A DNA stretch of 36,029 nt from Bacillus altitudinis 41KF2b (GCF_000691145.1 NZ_ASJC01000019.1:1-36029); one strand, 5' to 3'; positions 1 to 9,562 are shown, numbered from the stretch's first letter. Notes: generated by a model from the sequence alone, not told the origin. Made by a program: numbers and translations.

Positions 1-27
1 CCCTGTGAGAGTAGGACGCCGCCAAGC
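1..27 (+). rRNA. rrf: 5S rRNA, 3' end only
   Basis: The first 27 bases match the 3' end of Bacillus 5S rRNA (GTGAGAGTAGGACGCCGCC followed by AAGC). The rest of the rRNA operon lies left of the window. Two tRNA genes follow directly, as is usual for Bacillus rRNA operons. Confidence 0.93.
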
Positions 28-70
28 TTTTTGTTTATATCCTTCCAATGGAAGAAGTTACTTTATCCAT

Positions 71-145
71 TCCGCAGTAGCTCAGTGGTAGAGCTATCGG
101 CTGTTAACCGATCGGTCGTAGGTTCGAGTCCTACCTGCGGAGCCA
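71..145 (+). tRNA. tRNA-Asn (anticodon GTT)
   Basis: Full cloverleaf with 7-bp acceptor stem TCCGCAG/CTGCGGA, anticodon loop CTGTTAA (GTT), TTCGAGT T-loop and encoded CCA. It lies 43 bases after the 5S rRNA, probably in the same transcript. Confidence 0.97.
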
Positions 146-146
146 T

Positions 147-219
147 GCTTCCATAGCTCAGTAGGTAGAGCACTTCCATGGTAAGGAAGAGGTCAGCGGT
201 TCGAGCCCGCTTGGAAGCT
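147..219 (+). tRNA. tRNA-Thr (anticodon GGT)
   Basis: Cloverleaf with acceptor stem GCTTCCA/TGGAAGC and an anticodon loop containing GGT. No CCA is encoded after discriminator base T219. It sits one base after tRNA-Asn. A broken integrase gene follows about 80 bases downstream, so the 3' end of this tRNA could once have served as an attachment site. Confidence 0.95.
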
Positions 220-240
220 TTCCTCTAAATATTGTTCTGA

Positions 241-273
241 CAAGGTTTCTCGATGATGAGAAGGCTTTTTTTA
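241..273 (+). terminator. Probable terminator of the rRNA/tRNA operon
   Basis: A short hairpin TTCTC/GAGAA (247-251 with 258-262) is followed by a run of seven T. The stem is short, but this is the expected place for the end of the rRNA/tRNA transcript. Confidence 0.55.
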
Positions 274-300
274 TGCCTTTTTTAATTGCTTGGGATCGGA

Positions 301-540
301 TCACTTAGTTTGCAATAGATTTGAAATCGCATCTGCAACCAAAGTGTCTGCTTCTTTGAATGCATGCGTATAAGTTTCAAGCGTGGTTTTTACATTTGCA
401 TGCCCTAAACGTTGAGATACAGACTTAATATTAAAGCCAGGTATTTTCCCAATTTGGTTAATTAACATTGTAGCATGAGTATGACACATATCATGCAAAT
501 GAATTTTCTTATATCGTGCTTTTTTGCGAATCGCTCCCAC
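301..540 (-). pseudogene. Tyrosine recombinase (phage/ICE integrase), C-terminal remnant
   Basis: The 79 residues correspond to the last part of the catalytic domain of a tyrosine recombinase; family members are usually about 350-400 aa, so the N-terminal and core-binding parts are missing. The box II region HDMCHTHATML is visible, as are RLGHANVKTTLETYTHAF with its His and the nucleophile Tyr. The catalytic Arg normally found in the H-x-x-R motif is Cys here, so even the retained piece should be inactive. No ribosome binding site was seen before its ATG. The reading frame ends close to tRNA-Thr, the usual position for an integrase of an element inserted at a tRNA 3' end. I infer a decayed integrative element. 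Confidence 0.8.
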
Positions 541-597
541 TATTTATTTAAATATAAAAAGGTAGTTGAGAACGTACAATGCTAATTCGTCTAGTTG

Positions 598-696
598 ATG
601 ACAGAGCAAGGCATTCCATTGGTCAACGTTGTGCCATATAAAAGATGGAACGGTTCGAAGATAAAAGCAGCTCTTCAAAAAGCATTGAAAAAGTGA
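598..696 (+). pseudogene. 32-residue ORF, possibly a gene remnant
   Basis: The short reading frame begins MTEQGIPLVNVVPYKRW and ends in a Lys-rich helix-like tail (QKALKK). There is no clear ribosome binding site, and a good terminator follows eight bases after the stop. This layout suits the surviving 3' end of a longer gene whose upstream part was lost. I do not recognise the family. It could also be chance. Confidence 0.25.
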
Positions 697-703
697 AAAA
701 GGT

Positions 704-738
704 AAAGCCTCTGATCATAGAGAACAGGGGCTTTTTTT
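704..738 (+). terminator. Rho-independent terminator
   Basis: AAAGCCTCTG pairs with CAGGGGCTTT around an 11-base loop and is followed by a T run. It closes whatever transcript crosses the 598-696 remnant. Confidence 0.75.
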
Positions 739-965
739 GATGTTATTTTTCATCGTTCTTTTTTTGAAGTGAATCCTTCTCTCAAAAACCTTTTTCTTTC
801 TCTGTTACTTTATCGAGTGATTCTAGGGTATACGAAAAAGTGTTGTTTCCACACAATTTTACACTAATTATGTTTCTCCTCCTGAAAATGTAGTTGATAG
901 AATTTCATCTTCCTTTTATGCATTTTAAATGTGTCGAATTTGTGAAATAAACAATTTCCACAAAC
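739..965. other. Non-coding AT-rich stretch
   Basis: I see no gene, RNA or repeat here. It separates the integrase scar from the flagellin promoter region. Confidence 0.5.
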
Positions 966-992
966 TAAAATATGTGGTAGGTCTGTCTATAG
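966..992 (+). promoter_or_regulatory. Candidate sigma-D promoter for the flagellin transcript
   Basis: TAAA is followed after 15 bases by GTCTATAG. The sigma-D consensus known from B. subtilis motility genes is TAAA-N15-GCCGATAT; the -35 and the spacing match exactly and the -10 matches at five of eight positions. It lies about 225 bases before the flagellin ATG, so the transcript would also carry the small ORF at 1044. Confidence 0.45.
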
Positions 993-1043
993 TAGGTAAC
1001 ACGCTACTCATTGTTATGGTGAGTATTAATAGAAGGAGTTTTC

Positions 1044-1166
1044 ATGATTATTGCCATAACTGGTGTTGCAGATAGTAGTAAAGTTAGAGAGCCAAAAGGT
1101 GATCTGTATGACTACTATACACATGCCTTAGAAATCGGAAATTCTAAGGAAGAGCTTCTCATCTAA
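1044..1166 (+). CDS. Small ORF (40 aa) upstream of flagellin, unknown
   Basis: ATG at 1044 is preceded by a strong ribosome binding site, AGAAGGAG at 1031-1038. The 40-residue product starts MIIAITGVADSSKVREPKG, is fairly polar after its first seven residues and ends ELLI. It stops 49 bases before flagellin. I do not recognise it. It may be a leader peptide, a small regulator, or the 5' end of a larger gene that was cut off. The good ribosome binding site and its place between the possible sigma-D promoter and flagellin argue for translation. Confidence 0.45.
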   Translation: MIIAITGVADSSKVREPKGDLYDYYTHALEIGNSKEELLI

Positions 1167-1215
1167 ATGGACTTTGTAGACAAGCTCGAAAAAAATTACA
1201 TGGAGGTAATAGGAA

Positions 1216-2181
1216 ATGAGAATTAACCACAATATCGCGGCACTTAACACATTAAACCGTTTGTCTGCAAACAACGGTGCGAGCCAAAAGAACATGGAGA
1301 AACTTTCTTCTGGTCTTAAAATCAACCGTGCAGGAGATGACGCAGCAGGTCTTGCAATCTCTGAAAAAATGCGTGGACAAATTCGCGGATTAGAAATGGC
1401 TTCAAAAAACGCACAGGACGGTATCTCTCTTATCCAAACAGCTGAGGGGGCATTGACTGAAACTCACTCAATCCTTCAACGTGTTCGTGAATTAGTCGTT
1501 CAAGCTGGAAATACTGGTACACAGGATAAAGAGTCTGACCTTCAATCTATCCAAGATGAAATTAAAGCTTTACAAGAAGAAGTAGATGGAATTTCAAATC
1601 GTACAGAGTTTAACGGTAAAAAATTATTAGATGGTTCGTTTAAAGGAACCCCAGGAACACCAGCAATTCCGCCGACAGATCCAGATGATCCAGATACAGG
1701 TACACCTGCAGTTCCAGCAAGTGGTAATGCTTTAGTGTTCCAAATCGGTGCTAATGCAACTCAACAAATCTCAGTTCATATTGATAAAATGAGTACAGAT
1801 GCATTGGGAGTGAAAGGTGCTAATGGAATTGTAGCGAATCAAGCGATTAAAGACATCGATGTAAGAAAGTTTGCTGATAATGCAGCAGATGCTACTGATG
1901 TTGGTTTTGATACTCAACTAAGTATTGTTGATGCAGCTATTAACCAAGTATCTGCTCAACGTGGAAAACTTGGTGCAGTACAAAACCGACTAGAGCACAC
2001 GATTAACAACTTGGGTGCATCTGCTGAAAACTTAACTGCTGCTGAGTCTCGTATTCGTGACGTTGACATGGCGAAAGAAATGAGTGAGTTCACAAAGAAC
2101 AACATTCTTTCTCAAGCGTCTCAAGCTATGCTTGCACAAGCGAATCAACAGCCGCAAAATGTACTTCAATTATTACGTTAA
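1216..2181 (+). CDS. Flagellin, stand-alone copy
   Basis: This 321-residue flagellin would be exported through the flagellar type III apparatus and polymerise into the filament. The N-terminal D0/D1 part (about 1-140, starting MRINHNIAALNTLNRLSAN) and the C-terminal D1/D0 part (about 225-321, ending NQQPQNVLQLLR) are fully conserved. The central surface domain is short and contains a Pro/Asp/Gly/Thr-rich linker at about 140-170 that is unusual for Bacillus flagellins. Its length is slightly above that of B. subtilis Hag (304 aa). GGAGG at 1202-1206 is the ribosome binding site. No other flagellar gene is nearby and the neighbours are an integrase scar and transporters, so this is probably an additional flagellin outside the main motility clusters. 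Whether it is the only flagellin gene cannot be judged from this window. Confidence 0.95.
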   Translation: MRINHNIAALNTLNRLSANNGASQKNMEKLSSGLKINRAGDDAAGLAISEKMRGQIRGLEMASKNAQDGISLIQTAEGALTETHSILQRVRELVVQAGNTGTQDKESDLQSIQDEIKALQEEVDGISNRTEFNGKKLLDGSFKGTPGTPAIPPTDPDDPDTGTPAVPASGNALVFQIGANATQQISVHIDKMSTDALGVKGANGIVANQAIKDIDVRKFADNAADATDVGFDTQLSIVDAAINQVSAQRGKLGAVQNRLEHTINNLGASAENLTAAESRIRDVDMAKEMSEFTKNNILSQASQAMLAQANQQPQNVLQLLR

Positions 2182-2187
2182 TCAACC

Positions 2188-2214
2188 AAAAGCCCCTTTT
2201 ATATAGGGGCTTTT
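2188..2214 (+). terminator. Flagellin terminator
   Basis: AAAAGCCCC pairs with GGGGCTTTT around a short AT loop, seven bases after the flagellin stop. Confidence 0.9.
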
Positions 2215-2493
2215 GTTGTTTGCTTTAAATGTTGGACATGCTCAGTGACAAATAGACTCAAGAATGGAATAAATCGATTGGTAAGTAAGCTTTGTATCAA
2301 TTTTCTACACATTCCTTCTTTTTGTGCTTGATTCCTTAGTTCCTTTCTTATATTCTTACTAAAGTGATGATTATCCTCTCTAACAAAAGACTCTGTACGT
2401 TCCTCTTTTTCCCCGAAAGTGAAGCATTGTTTATTTTCCTTTCCTCATCTCCAGGTTTGAATGATCTTCTTTTCCGTGTGCGGTATGTATATA
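2215..2493. other. Non-coding gap before the SulP gene
   Basis: I see no reading frame with a ribosome binding site and no clear repeat. It presumably carries the promoter of the SulP gene, but I cannot point to a convincing -35/-10 pair. Confidence 0.5.
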
Positions 2494-2509
2494 AAAAGGA
2501 GTAGATGGT

Positions 2510-3949
2510 TTGAAAGATTTATTTGTAAAGCAAGAATGGTTTGGATATGTGCGTCAGGATGTGCTGGCGGGTATTTTAGTGGCCTTGGCTTTGATTCCTG
2601 AAGCGATTGCGTTTTCGATTATTGCGGGCGTTGATCCTAAGGTCGGTTTGTATGCTTCGTTTTGTATCGCGATTGTGATTTCGTTTGTTGGTGGACGGCC
2701 AGGTATGATCTCTGCCGCTACTGGTGCTATGGCGCTGGTCATGGTCAATTTAATTGCAGATCATGGATTGCAGTATTTGTTCGCAGCTACGATTTTAACA
2801 GGCTTGATTCAAATTGTGTTTGGAGTGTGCCGAGTGTCTCGTCTGATGAAATTTATTCCGAGGTCTGTGATGGTTGGTTTTGTTAATGCATTGGCAATTA
2901 TGATCTTCATGGCACAGCTGCCGCATTTCGTTGGGGAATCCATGGCTATGTATGTCATGACAGGTGGAGCATTGTTGATCATTTATGTATTGCCGATGGT
3001 CACAAAAGTTATTCCCTCTCCACTTATTGCAATTATTGTGATGACGATGATTGCTGTATTTGGGCATATTGATGTCAGAACGATTGGAGACATGGGAGAG
3101 CTTCCTAGCTCTTTGCCAACTTTTCTTATTCCCAATGTACCGTTTAGCTGGGAAACACTTGCTATCATTTTTCCTTATTCCTTAGCACTTGCGATGGTTG
3201 GTTTACTTGAATCTTTATTAACAGCACAAATTGTAGATGATATGACGGAAACGTCTAGTCGTAAAAATAAGGAAGCGAGAGGCCAAGGAATTGCCAATGT
3301 GGTGGCAGGATTTTTTGGCGGTATGGCTGGCTGTGCGATGATTGGTCAATCTGTGATTAATACAAAGGCAGGGGGACGAGGCCGGCTTTCTACCTTTGTG
3401 GCTGGTGCATTTTTAATGGTATTGATTTTTGTGCTTGGTGATGTGGTTGTTCAAATTCCAATGGCTGCTCTTGTTGCTGTCATGATCATGGTTTCTATTG
3501 GTACCTTTGATTGGAGTTCATTCCAGCAGCTGAAAAAGAACCCAAAAACAGATTCTCTTGTGATGCTTGTCACGGTCGTGACGGTGGTGTTCACTCATGA
3601 TTTATCCAAGGGTGTTTTTGCAGGGGTGCTGCTTAGTGCCGTATTCTTTGTGGCTAAAATATCAAAACTGCATATTACCTCTACAGAAAGCCAAGCTGGT
3701 ACATGGGTTTATCGAATTAAGGGTCAAATTTTCTTTGCTTCCGTGACTGAATTGATTCAAGCCTTCCATCATGGAAACGACTTGAACACGGTTGTGATTG
3801 ATTTGTCTGAAGCGCGTATATGGGACGAATCAGGTGTGGCTGCGATTGAACGTGTGAAGGAAAAATATCGTACAGCTGGTGTAGAGGTGGACGTAGTTGG
3901 AATGGATACGTCTAGTCAAAAACTTATGAAACAAGTGATCGGATCTTAA
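2510..3949 (+). CDS. ybaR: SulP-family anion transporter with STAS domain (YbaR-like)
   Basis: The 479-residue inner-membrane protein is of the SLC26/SulP type. Residues about 1-385 are a string of hydrophobic helices, and the N-terminal region has the typical [20 protein letters not shown] motif, as seen at the start of many SulP transporters. Residues about 395-479 form a cytoplasmic STAS domain with [19 protein letters not shown], the segment equivalent to the anti-anti-sigma loop. The substrate is not evident; family members move sulfate, bicarbonate or dicarboxylates. The start is TTG at 2510 with GGAG at 2498-2501, eight bases upstream. The next gene follows 61 bases later without an obvious terminator, as in B. 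subtilis ybaR-ybaS. Confidence 0.9.
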   Translation: MKDLFVKQEWFGYVRQDVLAGILVALALIPEAIAFSIIAGVDPKVGLYASFCIAIVISFVGGRPGMISAATGAMALVMVNLIADHGLQYLFAATILTGLIQIVFGVCRVSRLMKFIPRSVMVGFVNALAIMIFMAQLPHFVGESMAMYVMTGGALLIIYVLPMVTKVIPSPLIAIIVMTMIAVFGHIDVRTIGDMGELPSSLPTFLIPNVPFSWETLAIIFPYSLALAMVGLLESLLTAQIVDDMTETSSRKNKEARGQGIANVVAGFFGGMAGCAMIGQSVINTKAGGRGRLSTFVAGAFLMVLIFVLGDVVVQIPMAALVAVMIMVSIGTFDWSSFQQLKKNPKTDSLVMLVTVVTVVFTHDLSKGVFAGVLLSAVFFVAKISKLHITSTESQAGTWVYRIKGQIFFASVTELIQAFHHGNDLNTVVIDLSEARIWDESGVAAIERVKEKYRTAGVEVDVVGMDTSSQKLMKQVIGS

Positions 3950-4010
3950 AAAGACTTTTCTGTTTGATACAATAGAACAAGGAAGAAAGTGAAGGATGGA
4001 GGTGGCCGGC

Positions 4011-4976
4011 ATGCTTGTCCGTTTGAATCAGGTGCTCGGCCGGGTGATGCCGCTCATTACGCCTGTCAGTGTGCTACTTGGTGTATTATTGGCGGCGTAT
4101 TTAAAAGATTTCACCTTTTTGGTGCCTTGGGTGTTTGCTGTGATGACATTTTCAGGGAGCTTGTCATCTACTTTTTCAGCTTTAAAACATACGGTGATGC
4201 ATCCATTGCCTTTGATTTTATCGTTTATGATTTTGCATGTGCTGATGCCCCTTTATGCATGGTCGGCGGGGCATTTGATATTTGCGGGTGATTCTATGAC
4301 GATCACCGGTTTGACGCTTGCGATGGTGATTCCGACAGGTGTGTCTAGTTTAATATGGGCAGCAATGTATAAAGGGAATGTGGGGTTAACGTTATCTATC
4401 ATATTAATTGATACATTGCTTTCGCCATTGATTGTGCCAGTAAGCTTGTCAATCTTCGTTGGTACACAGGTCCATATGGACATGGTGGCGATCATGAAAG
4501 GACTATTCGGTATGGTGGTGTTGCCCTCTATTTTAGGGATGCTCGTTCGTCAGTATGCAAAGCCATCGGTGACAAAAGCAATGAGTCAGACCTTGGCTCC
4601 TTTTTCAAAATTAGGCTTGTTTGTTGTCGTATCGATTAACAGTTCTGTTGTCGCCCCGTATTTGCGTGAACTGGATGCTGCATTTTTTAGCAAAGCAGCG
4701 ACTGTCTTTTTCATTGCGATGAGTGGGTATGCTTTTGCGTGGTTGATTGGAAAGGCGATGAAATGTACCCAAGGAGAAATTGTGGCGATTGTGTATACGG
4801 GCGGTATGCGGAACATTAGCGCGGGTGCTGTGCTTGCCATTAGCTTTTTCCCGCCTGCTGTTGCTGTTCCTGTCGTGATTGGCATGCTGTTTCAGCAAGT
4901 GCTTGCAGCCTTGTTTGGCTTTTTACTTCATCGTTTCGAGCTGAAAGTACCTGCTGTGACTAAGTCTTTATCATGA
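4011..4976 (+). CDS. ybaS: Bile acid:sodium symporter family (BASS-like) membrane protein
   Basis: The protein has 321 residues with about nine to ten hydrophobic helices and resembles the SBF/BASS transporter family (YbaS in B. subtilis). The AVIYTGG-like stretch IVAIVYTGGMRNISAGAVLA is the family's conserved later region. An ATG at 3996 would add five residues, but GGAGGTG at 3998-4004 is the ribosome binding site for ATG 4011 (six bases away), so I use 4011. The substrate is unknown. It probably shares a transcript with the SulP gene and ends at a strong terminator. Confidence 0.88.
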   Translation: MLVRLNQVLGRVMPLITPVSVLLGVLLAAYLKDFTFLVPWVFAVMTFSGSLSSTFSALKHTVMHPLPLILSFMILHVLMPLYAWSAGHLIFAGDSMTITGLTLAMVIPTGVSSLIWAAMYKGNVGLTLSIILIDTLLSPLIVPVSLSIFVGTQVHMDMVAIMKGLFGMVVLPSILGMLVRQYAKPSVTKAMSQTLAPFSKLGLFVVVSINSSVVAPYLRELDAAFFSKAATVFFIAMSGYAFAWLIGKAMKCTQGEIVAIVYTGGMRNISAGAVLAISFFPPAVAVPVVIGMLFQQVLAALFGFLLHRFELKVPAVTKSLS

Positions 4977-5010
4977 AAAAACCTCCATCCTTTAAGGTGG
5001 AGGCTTTTTT
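4976..5010. terminator. Bidirectional terminator between ybaS and namZ
   Basis: CCTCCA (4982-4987) pairs with TGGAGG (4998-5003) with extra inner C/G pairs. A flanking A run and T run serve both strands, so it ends the rightward ybaS transcript and the leftward mur operon. Confidence 0.9.
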
Positions 5011-5014
5011 GCGA

Positions 5015-6262
5015 TTAATAGATGAGGTATTTCTTCCGTTTCTTTTCGAATGTCTTTAGATCATGGTGGTATTGTTTCATGATGTGTTTGATGGAAGTGC
5101 CTTTATTGATTTCTTCTTTGATCCAGCTATTCCCGATGAGTTTATCAAAGCTGCCTGTTTGTAGGAATTGAAAGTCATTAGGATACAAGTCATGTATTGC
5201 TTTGATGATAGATAGACCTGTTTTGACTGCTTCGAATGATTTTTGGTCTGTGACATAAAGCTGTACCCCGTGAGACAAAGTCCCGGCATGTTTTGAAAAG
5301 GTAGGGGTAAATGAGACAGGTCTAAATTGAACGCCTTTTAGTTTTAACCCATTTAAATGATCTGCTAGCTCATTGCTATTGATATATGGAGCGCCAATGA
5401 GTTCGAACGGTTTCGTCGTTCCTCTGCCTTCAGAAACGTTTGTGCCTTCGATTAATCCTGTTGCTGGGTAAACAAAGGTACTATCAACGGTCGGCATATT
5501 AGGTGAAGGGAGGACGAACGGCAGCTTCGTGTCATCGAACGTCATGGATCGTTTCCAATGTTTCATTTTGATCACTTTTACATCAGCGTTGATATGAAAC
5601 TCTTTGTTAAACATGTATGCAAGTTCTCCAGTCGTCATCCCATGTCTTAATGGGATGGGATAGAGACCTACAAAAGAGGCGTGTTCTGGCTCTAATACGG
5701 GTCCTTCTACTTTTAGCCCGCCTATTGGGTTTGGACGATCTAAGACAACAAATGGAATGTTGTTTTCCTTAGCTGCTTCCATTGCATACGCCATCGTGTA
5801 AATATAGGTGTAATAACGAGTACCAACGTCTTGAATATCAAATAGCAGGACATCTACATTTTTGAGCATTTCAGGAGTTGGCTTTCTTGTTTTTCCATAA
5901 AGAGAGTAAACAGGCAGGCCCGTTTTTTCGTCGGTATACGATTCGACGCCTTCTCCTGCTTGTGCATCACCACGGACGCCATGTTCAGGCCCATACAAGG
6001 CAGTCAGTTTGATATCGGGGTGTTCAAATAGCAGATCGACACTGCTTTTCATGTTTGCATCAATGCCTGTAGGATTCGTAATAAGCCCTACTTTTTTCCC
6101 TTTAAGCCAAGAGAGGTTACTTGAGAGTAATGTTTCGATACCTGTTTTGACTGTTGCTTTTTTTCCTTTTGTATCTGTTCGTTCTGAATCTGCGGGGGAG
6201 GCGGCGGTCAATGTGCTGATCATGAGAATGCTAGCGAGTATCAAGCTTGCTGTCTTTTTCAA
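5015..6262 (-). CDS. namZ: Exo-beta-N-acetylmuramidase NamZ (YbbC, DUF1343)
   Basis: The 415-residue secreted enzyme belongs to the DUF1343 family. Its B. subtilis member YbbC was shown to release MurNAc from the non-reducing end of peptidoglycan fragments. The N-terminus MKKTASLILASILMISTLTA is a Sec signal peptide. Family segments such as GLITNPTGID, YGPEHGVRGDAQAGE, LFDIQDVGTRYYTY and VLDRPNPIGG are visible. It is the last gene of the mur operon, 11 bases after nagZ, and complements NagZ (GlcNAc removal) and AmiE (peptide removal). The product MurNAc is the substrate for MurP. Confidence 0.95.
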   Translation of the reverse strand: MKKTASLILASILMISTLTAASPADSERTDTKGKKATVKTGIETLLSSNLSWLKGKKVGLITNPTGIDANMKSSVDLLFEHPDIKLTALYGPEHGVRGDAQAGEGVESYTDEKTGLPVYSLYGKTRKPTPEMLKNVDVLLFDIQDVGTRYYTYIYTMAYAMEAAKENNIPFVVLDRPNPIGGLKVEGPVLEPEHASFVGLYPIPLRHGMTTGELAYMFNKEFHINADVKVIKMKHWKRSMTFDDTKLPFVLPSPNMPTVDSTFVYPATGLIEGTNVSEGRGTTKPFELIGAPYINSNELADHLNGLKLKGVQFRPVSFTPTFSKHAGTLSHGVQLYVTDQKSFEAVKTGLSIIKAIHDLYPNDFQFLQTGSFDKLIGNSWIKEEINKGTSIKHIMKQYHHDLKTFEKKRKKYLIY

Positions 6263-6273
6263 GAGAATCCCTC

Positions 6274-8193
6274 CTATTTGATCTGTTTGCCTTTTAAATT
6301 GAGTCCATAGCCAAATGGGTAAAGGGTTTGATTAGGATGAGTGACTGATGGGATAGCGACGGGCAATTTCCCTTTAGGTGAGGCCGCTCCAAAAATCACT
6401 TCTAGTCCCGCAGGAATATTCGGTTGATTGAATTGTCCGTTTGAGTACCCTTTAAAACCGTACACAGCCAGTAAGGCGTCGGCTTCTTCAAAATTTGCCG
6501 CATCATAAGGGTTTCGGAGACTCATGATGACCAATTTTTTGTTTTGTGCTGATGCTTCTTTCATGACAGCACGAGGGAAGGCCGTTGCCCATTTTTTCGG
6601 ATCCTGTACACCGTCATCAATGACGCCATCATTCACAGCCGGGTCATTTTGGACAACGTAAGAGCCGGTAATGACATAGTCAGCATCTTGAATGAGTTTG
6701 GCTGTTTCTTTGGAGAAGCTCTTATCTGCAAATGCGTATGATTGGATTTGCACAGGTTTAATCTTTTTCTGTTTGATCAGAGATTCAATTGTGACGGACA
6801 TTGCTTTTGTTTGATCTTCGTATGGTGCCATGAGTACGATTTTGTCATTCTTTTTAGGCTTAAAAGGCAAGGTTTTGTCGTTGTTTTTAAGGAGAGTGAT
6901 TCCTTCACGTGCCATTTTTTGTTCTGCTTTTCGGTGCGACTTTTGACCAACGAGCTGTGTGGCTTTTTTGATTTTCTTCTCAAGGCTTACTGATTTATTG
7001 GCGGAAATGATGCCGCGTTTGATCTTTAATTGAAGGATTTTTTCGACAGATTGATTGATCTGAGATATCGGAATTTCGTTTGTGAGAACTGCTCTTTTTA
7101 AAGCATTGAACACATTCTCTAGGTTTTTTTCTGTCTTTAAGGACGTGACAGGTGCTGGCATGAGGGCAATGTCGACGCCTGCTTTAATAGCCATTACCAC
7201 AGCTTCTTCCTGTCCGAAGTTATCTGCAATCGCTTTCATATTGAGGGCGTCTGTTACAACCACTCCTTGAAAGCCCATGTCTTCTTTTAATAAATTTGTG
7301 ATGACTTTTTTTGATAAGGTTGCTGGAACCATAATGTCCTCGCCATCTTTTTTGCTTTTATACGTTGTGTCATCAATGGCTGGGAATTGAACATGAGCAG
7401 TCATGACCATATCTGCCCCTGCGTTGATTGCTTGTTGAAATGGATACAGCTCCACCTTTTTAAGACGATCTAGATCATGTTCGACAAGCGGAAGACCGTA
7501 GTGACTATCAACAGCTGTATCACCATGTCCCGGGAAATGCTTTAATGTGGAAATGGTCTTTTCCTTTTGAAGTCCTTTCATGGTTTGCAGACCAAGTCTT
7601 GTGACAAGTTCAGGGTCAGAGCTAAAGGAACGGACACCGATGACGGGGTTATTCGGGTTATTATTTACATCAAGAACAGGAGAGAAATTTGTATTGATAC
7701 CTAGAGCGTTTAATTCTTTGCCGATGATTTTTCCAGTGTCATAAGCATTTTTCTTACTTCGAGAGGCACCAATCGACATATTTCCTGGGAAATGTGTTCC
7801 CTTTTGTAGTCTTGTGACGATTCCGCCTTCTTGATCAATGGAAATGAGTAAAGGAATGTTGGGTGATGCTTGTTGAAATTCATGTGTGAGTTTGACGGTT
7901 TGTTTCGTATCAACGACATTTTCTGCAAATAAGATGACACCGCCTAAATGATATTTCTCTACAAGGTGAGAAACTTCTTTATTCATTTTTGTGAAGCCTG
8001 TAGGAGCGGATTCACCTTCTGCTTGCCAATTGCGAAAGTCTGGCATGAGCATTTGGCCAATTTTTTCATCCAAGGACATGTCCTGAACCATTTGTTTGGC
8101 AGTTGGGAGAGGGGCGGAGCTCACCTTTTCCGTTGGAATGGAAGAGGTGAGCAGGGCCAAAACGAGTGCAGCGGGGAACAGAGCTTTTAACAT
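6274..8193 (-). CDS. nagZ: Secreted beta-N-acetylglucosaminidase NagZ (GH3)
   Basis: The 639-residue GH3 enzyme removes GlcNAc from peptidoglycan fragments outside the cell. Residues 1-27 form a signal peptide without a lipobox Cys. The TIM-barrel domain spans about 30-390 and a C-terminal alpha/beta sandwich about 430-639, the two-domain form of Gram-positive NagZ. The acid/base dyad Asp229-x-His231 sits in [16 protein letters not shown], and the nucleophile Asp315 in [12 protein letters not shown]. subtilis NagZ has D232/H234 and D318, so the active site is intact. It is 13 bases after amiE and is known to act after AmiE removes stem peptides. Confidence 0.96.
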   Translation of the reverse strand: MLKALFPAALVLALLTSSIPTEKVSSAPLPTAKQMVQDMSLDEKIGQMLMPDFRNWQAEGESAPTGFTKMNKEVSHLVEKYHLGGVILFAENVVDTKQTVKLTHEFQQASPNIPLLISIDQEGGIVTRLQKGTHFPGNMSIGASRSKKNAYDTGKIIGKELNALGINTNFSPVLDVNNNPNNPVIGVRSFSSDPELVTRLGLQTMKGLQKEKTISTLKHFPGHGDTAVDSHYGLPLVEHDLDRLKKVELYPFQQAINAGADMVMTAHVQFPAIDDTTYKSKKDGEDIMVPATLSKKVITNLLKEDMGFQGVVVTDALNMKAIADNFGQEEAVVMAIKAGVDIALMPAPVTSLKTEKNLENVFNALKRAVLTNEIPISQINQSVEKILQLKIKRGIISANKSVSLEKKIKKATQLVGQKSHRKAEQKMAREGITLLKNNDKTLPFKPKKNDKIVLMAPYEDQTKAMSVTIESLIKQKKIKPVQIQSYAFADKSFSKETAKLIQDADYVITGSYVVQNDPAVNDGVIDDGVQDPKKWATAFPRAVMKEASAQNKKLVIMSLRNPYDAANFEEADALLAVYGFKGYSNGQFNQPNIPAGLEVIFGAASPKGKLPVAIPSVTHPNQTLYPFGYGLNLKGKQIK

Positions 8194-8206
8194 CGAATTC
8201 CTCCTT

Positions 8207-9562
8207 TTACTTAAAAGATTCGTAGATTGCAGTCATGATGCTTCCATAAGTACCAGTTGGGAAAAGGTCACCTTCAAATTGATTTGGGTTGACTTCAGGT
8301 GAAACGACGGGTGAATGCTTTTTATTTGTCAGCAAGACGACGCCTAGATTGTGTTTTGGATCAATCAATGTCATCGTTCCGGTCCAGCCTGTGTGTCCAT
8401 AGGCTTCTTTACTTGCGTATTTTCCAAACATCCATTCCATGTCAGTATTGCCGTTTTTCCGCCAGCCTAGCCCGTAAGTTGGGTTCGTGTCTGATGATTC
8501 CGTAAAGAGATCGATAGAAGCTTGGTCAAAGATGGTTGTTTTCCCATAGCCTCCTTTATTGAGCATCAGCTGAAGCAGTACGGCCATATCTGATGTATTA
8601 GAGAAAAGTCCAGCATGTCCGGAGACACCTGCCATTGAGTAATAGGCTTTCTCATCGTGGATTTCACCTAGCAAGGTATACCTGCGAATGTTTTCAAAAT
8701 CAATGACACCATCTCTTGTATTGCCTAGACGCTCGGTTGCTGCAAAATGCTTTGGCTTGAATCCCTTTTTCAGCGGATTGAACATGGTATGTTTTAGACC
8801 AAGCGGTCGATAAATCGTCGACTCTACATATTGATCAAGTGGCATACCGGTTTTTTTCTCAATGATCATGCCTAACAGCATGTAATCAATATCACTATAA
8901 ATATGCTGAGTGCCTGGCTTGTATTGCAGAGGCACCTTTGGCAGCCATTTCATGGTTGTTTGTCTATCTTGAGAGAAAAAAGAGCCCGCTTGCTCTTTGC
9001 TATAAAATAAAACACTGGAAGGCAGTCCGGCAGAATGGGTGAGAAGATCCTTGACTCGAAGCTGATCTTTGCCGGTTACCTTTGCATCTGGTTCATCTTG
9101 AAAGTCTGGCAGGATGGTTTGTATTTTTTCATTTACATCTAGTTTTTGTTCATATACTAGCTTTTGCAGGGCATAGTTGGTGGCATACATTTTTGTATTG
9201 GATGCCAAATCGAACAGTGTGTTCTTTTTCATTTTCTTATAGAATTTGAGTTCTGTTGCCCCTTTATATTTTTGTCTGTAGCCATAGGCTTTTTGATGGA
9301 CGACCTGACCATCCTTGATAATGATGAGTGCTGCCCCTGGAAATCCTGCTTTGATATCGTTTTGAATCATGTGATCAACCTTCCTAAGCTGCCTAGAAGA
9401 AAAACCTACTTGTTCCGGTCGTTTTGCTTTTTTTAAGACGGGATATTCTTCAGGTGCTGTTTTAGACAAAGACGATACAGGATGGGAGCTAGTTGCAAAT
9501 GTTTGTACTGGTAACCCAAGGAGCATGAACAGACTTGTGATGATGAGAAAATATTTCTTCAA
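8207..9562 (-). CDS. amiE: Secreted N-acetylmuramoyl-L-alanine amidase AmiE (YbbE)
   Basis: The 451-residue exported enzyme belongs to the serine beta-lactamase/penicillin-binding fold. B. subtilis AmiE cleaves the MurNAc-L-Ala bond of muropeptides during cell-wall recycling. A signal peptide covers about residues 1-23. The nucleophile motif Ser121-x-x-Lys124 lies in [11 protein letters not shown], a YSD triad equivalent lies in [12 protein letters not shown], and HTGWTG near the C-terminus replaces the KTG motif. It is placed between murP and nagZ with 12-13 base gaps. Confidence 0.93.
   Translation of the reverse strand: MKKYFLIITSLFMLLGLPVQTFATSSHPVSSLSKTAPEEYPVLKKAKRPEQVGFSSRQLRKVDHMIQNDIKAGFPGAALIIIKDGQVVHQKAYGYRQKYKGATELKFYKKMKKNTLFDLASNTKMYATNYALQKLVYEQKLDVNEKIQTILPDFQDEPDAKVTGKDQLRVKDLLTHSAGLPSSVLFYSKEQAGSFFSQDRQTTMKWLPKVPLQYKPGTQHIYSDIDYMLLGMIIEKKTGMPLDQYVESTIYRPLGLKHTMFNPLKKGFKPKHFAATERLGNTRDGVIDFENIRRYTLLGEIHDEKAYYSMAGVSGHAGLFSNTSDMAVLLQLMLNKGGYGKTTIFDQASIDLFTESSDTNPTYGLGWRKNGNTDMEWMFGKYASKEAYGHTGWTGTMTLIDPKHNLGVVLLTNKKHSPVVSPEVNPNQFEGDLFPTGTYGSIMTAIYESFK

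Noticed and set aside
645..665. GGTTCGA near 653 as a partial repeat of the tRNA-Thr 3' end (attachment site)
   Set aside because: Only seven bases match, too few to call an att repeat.
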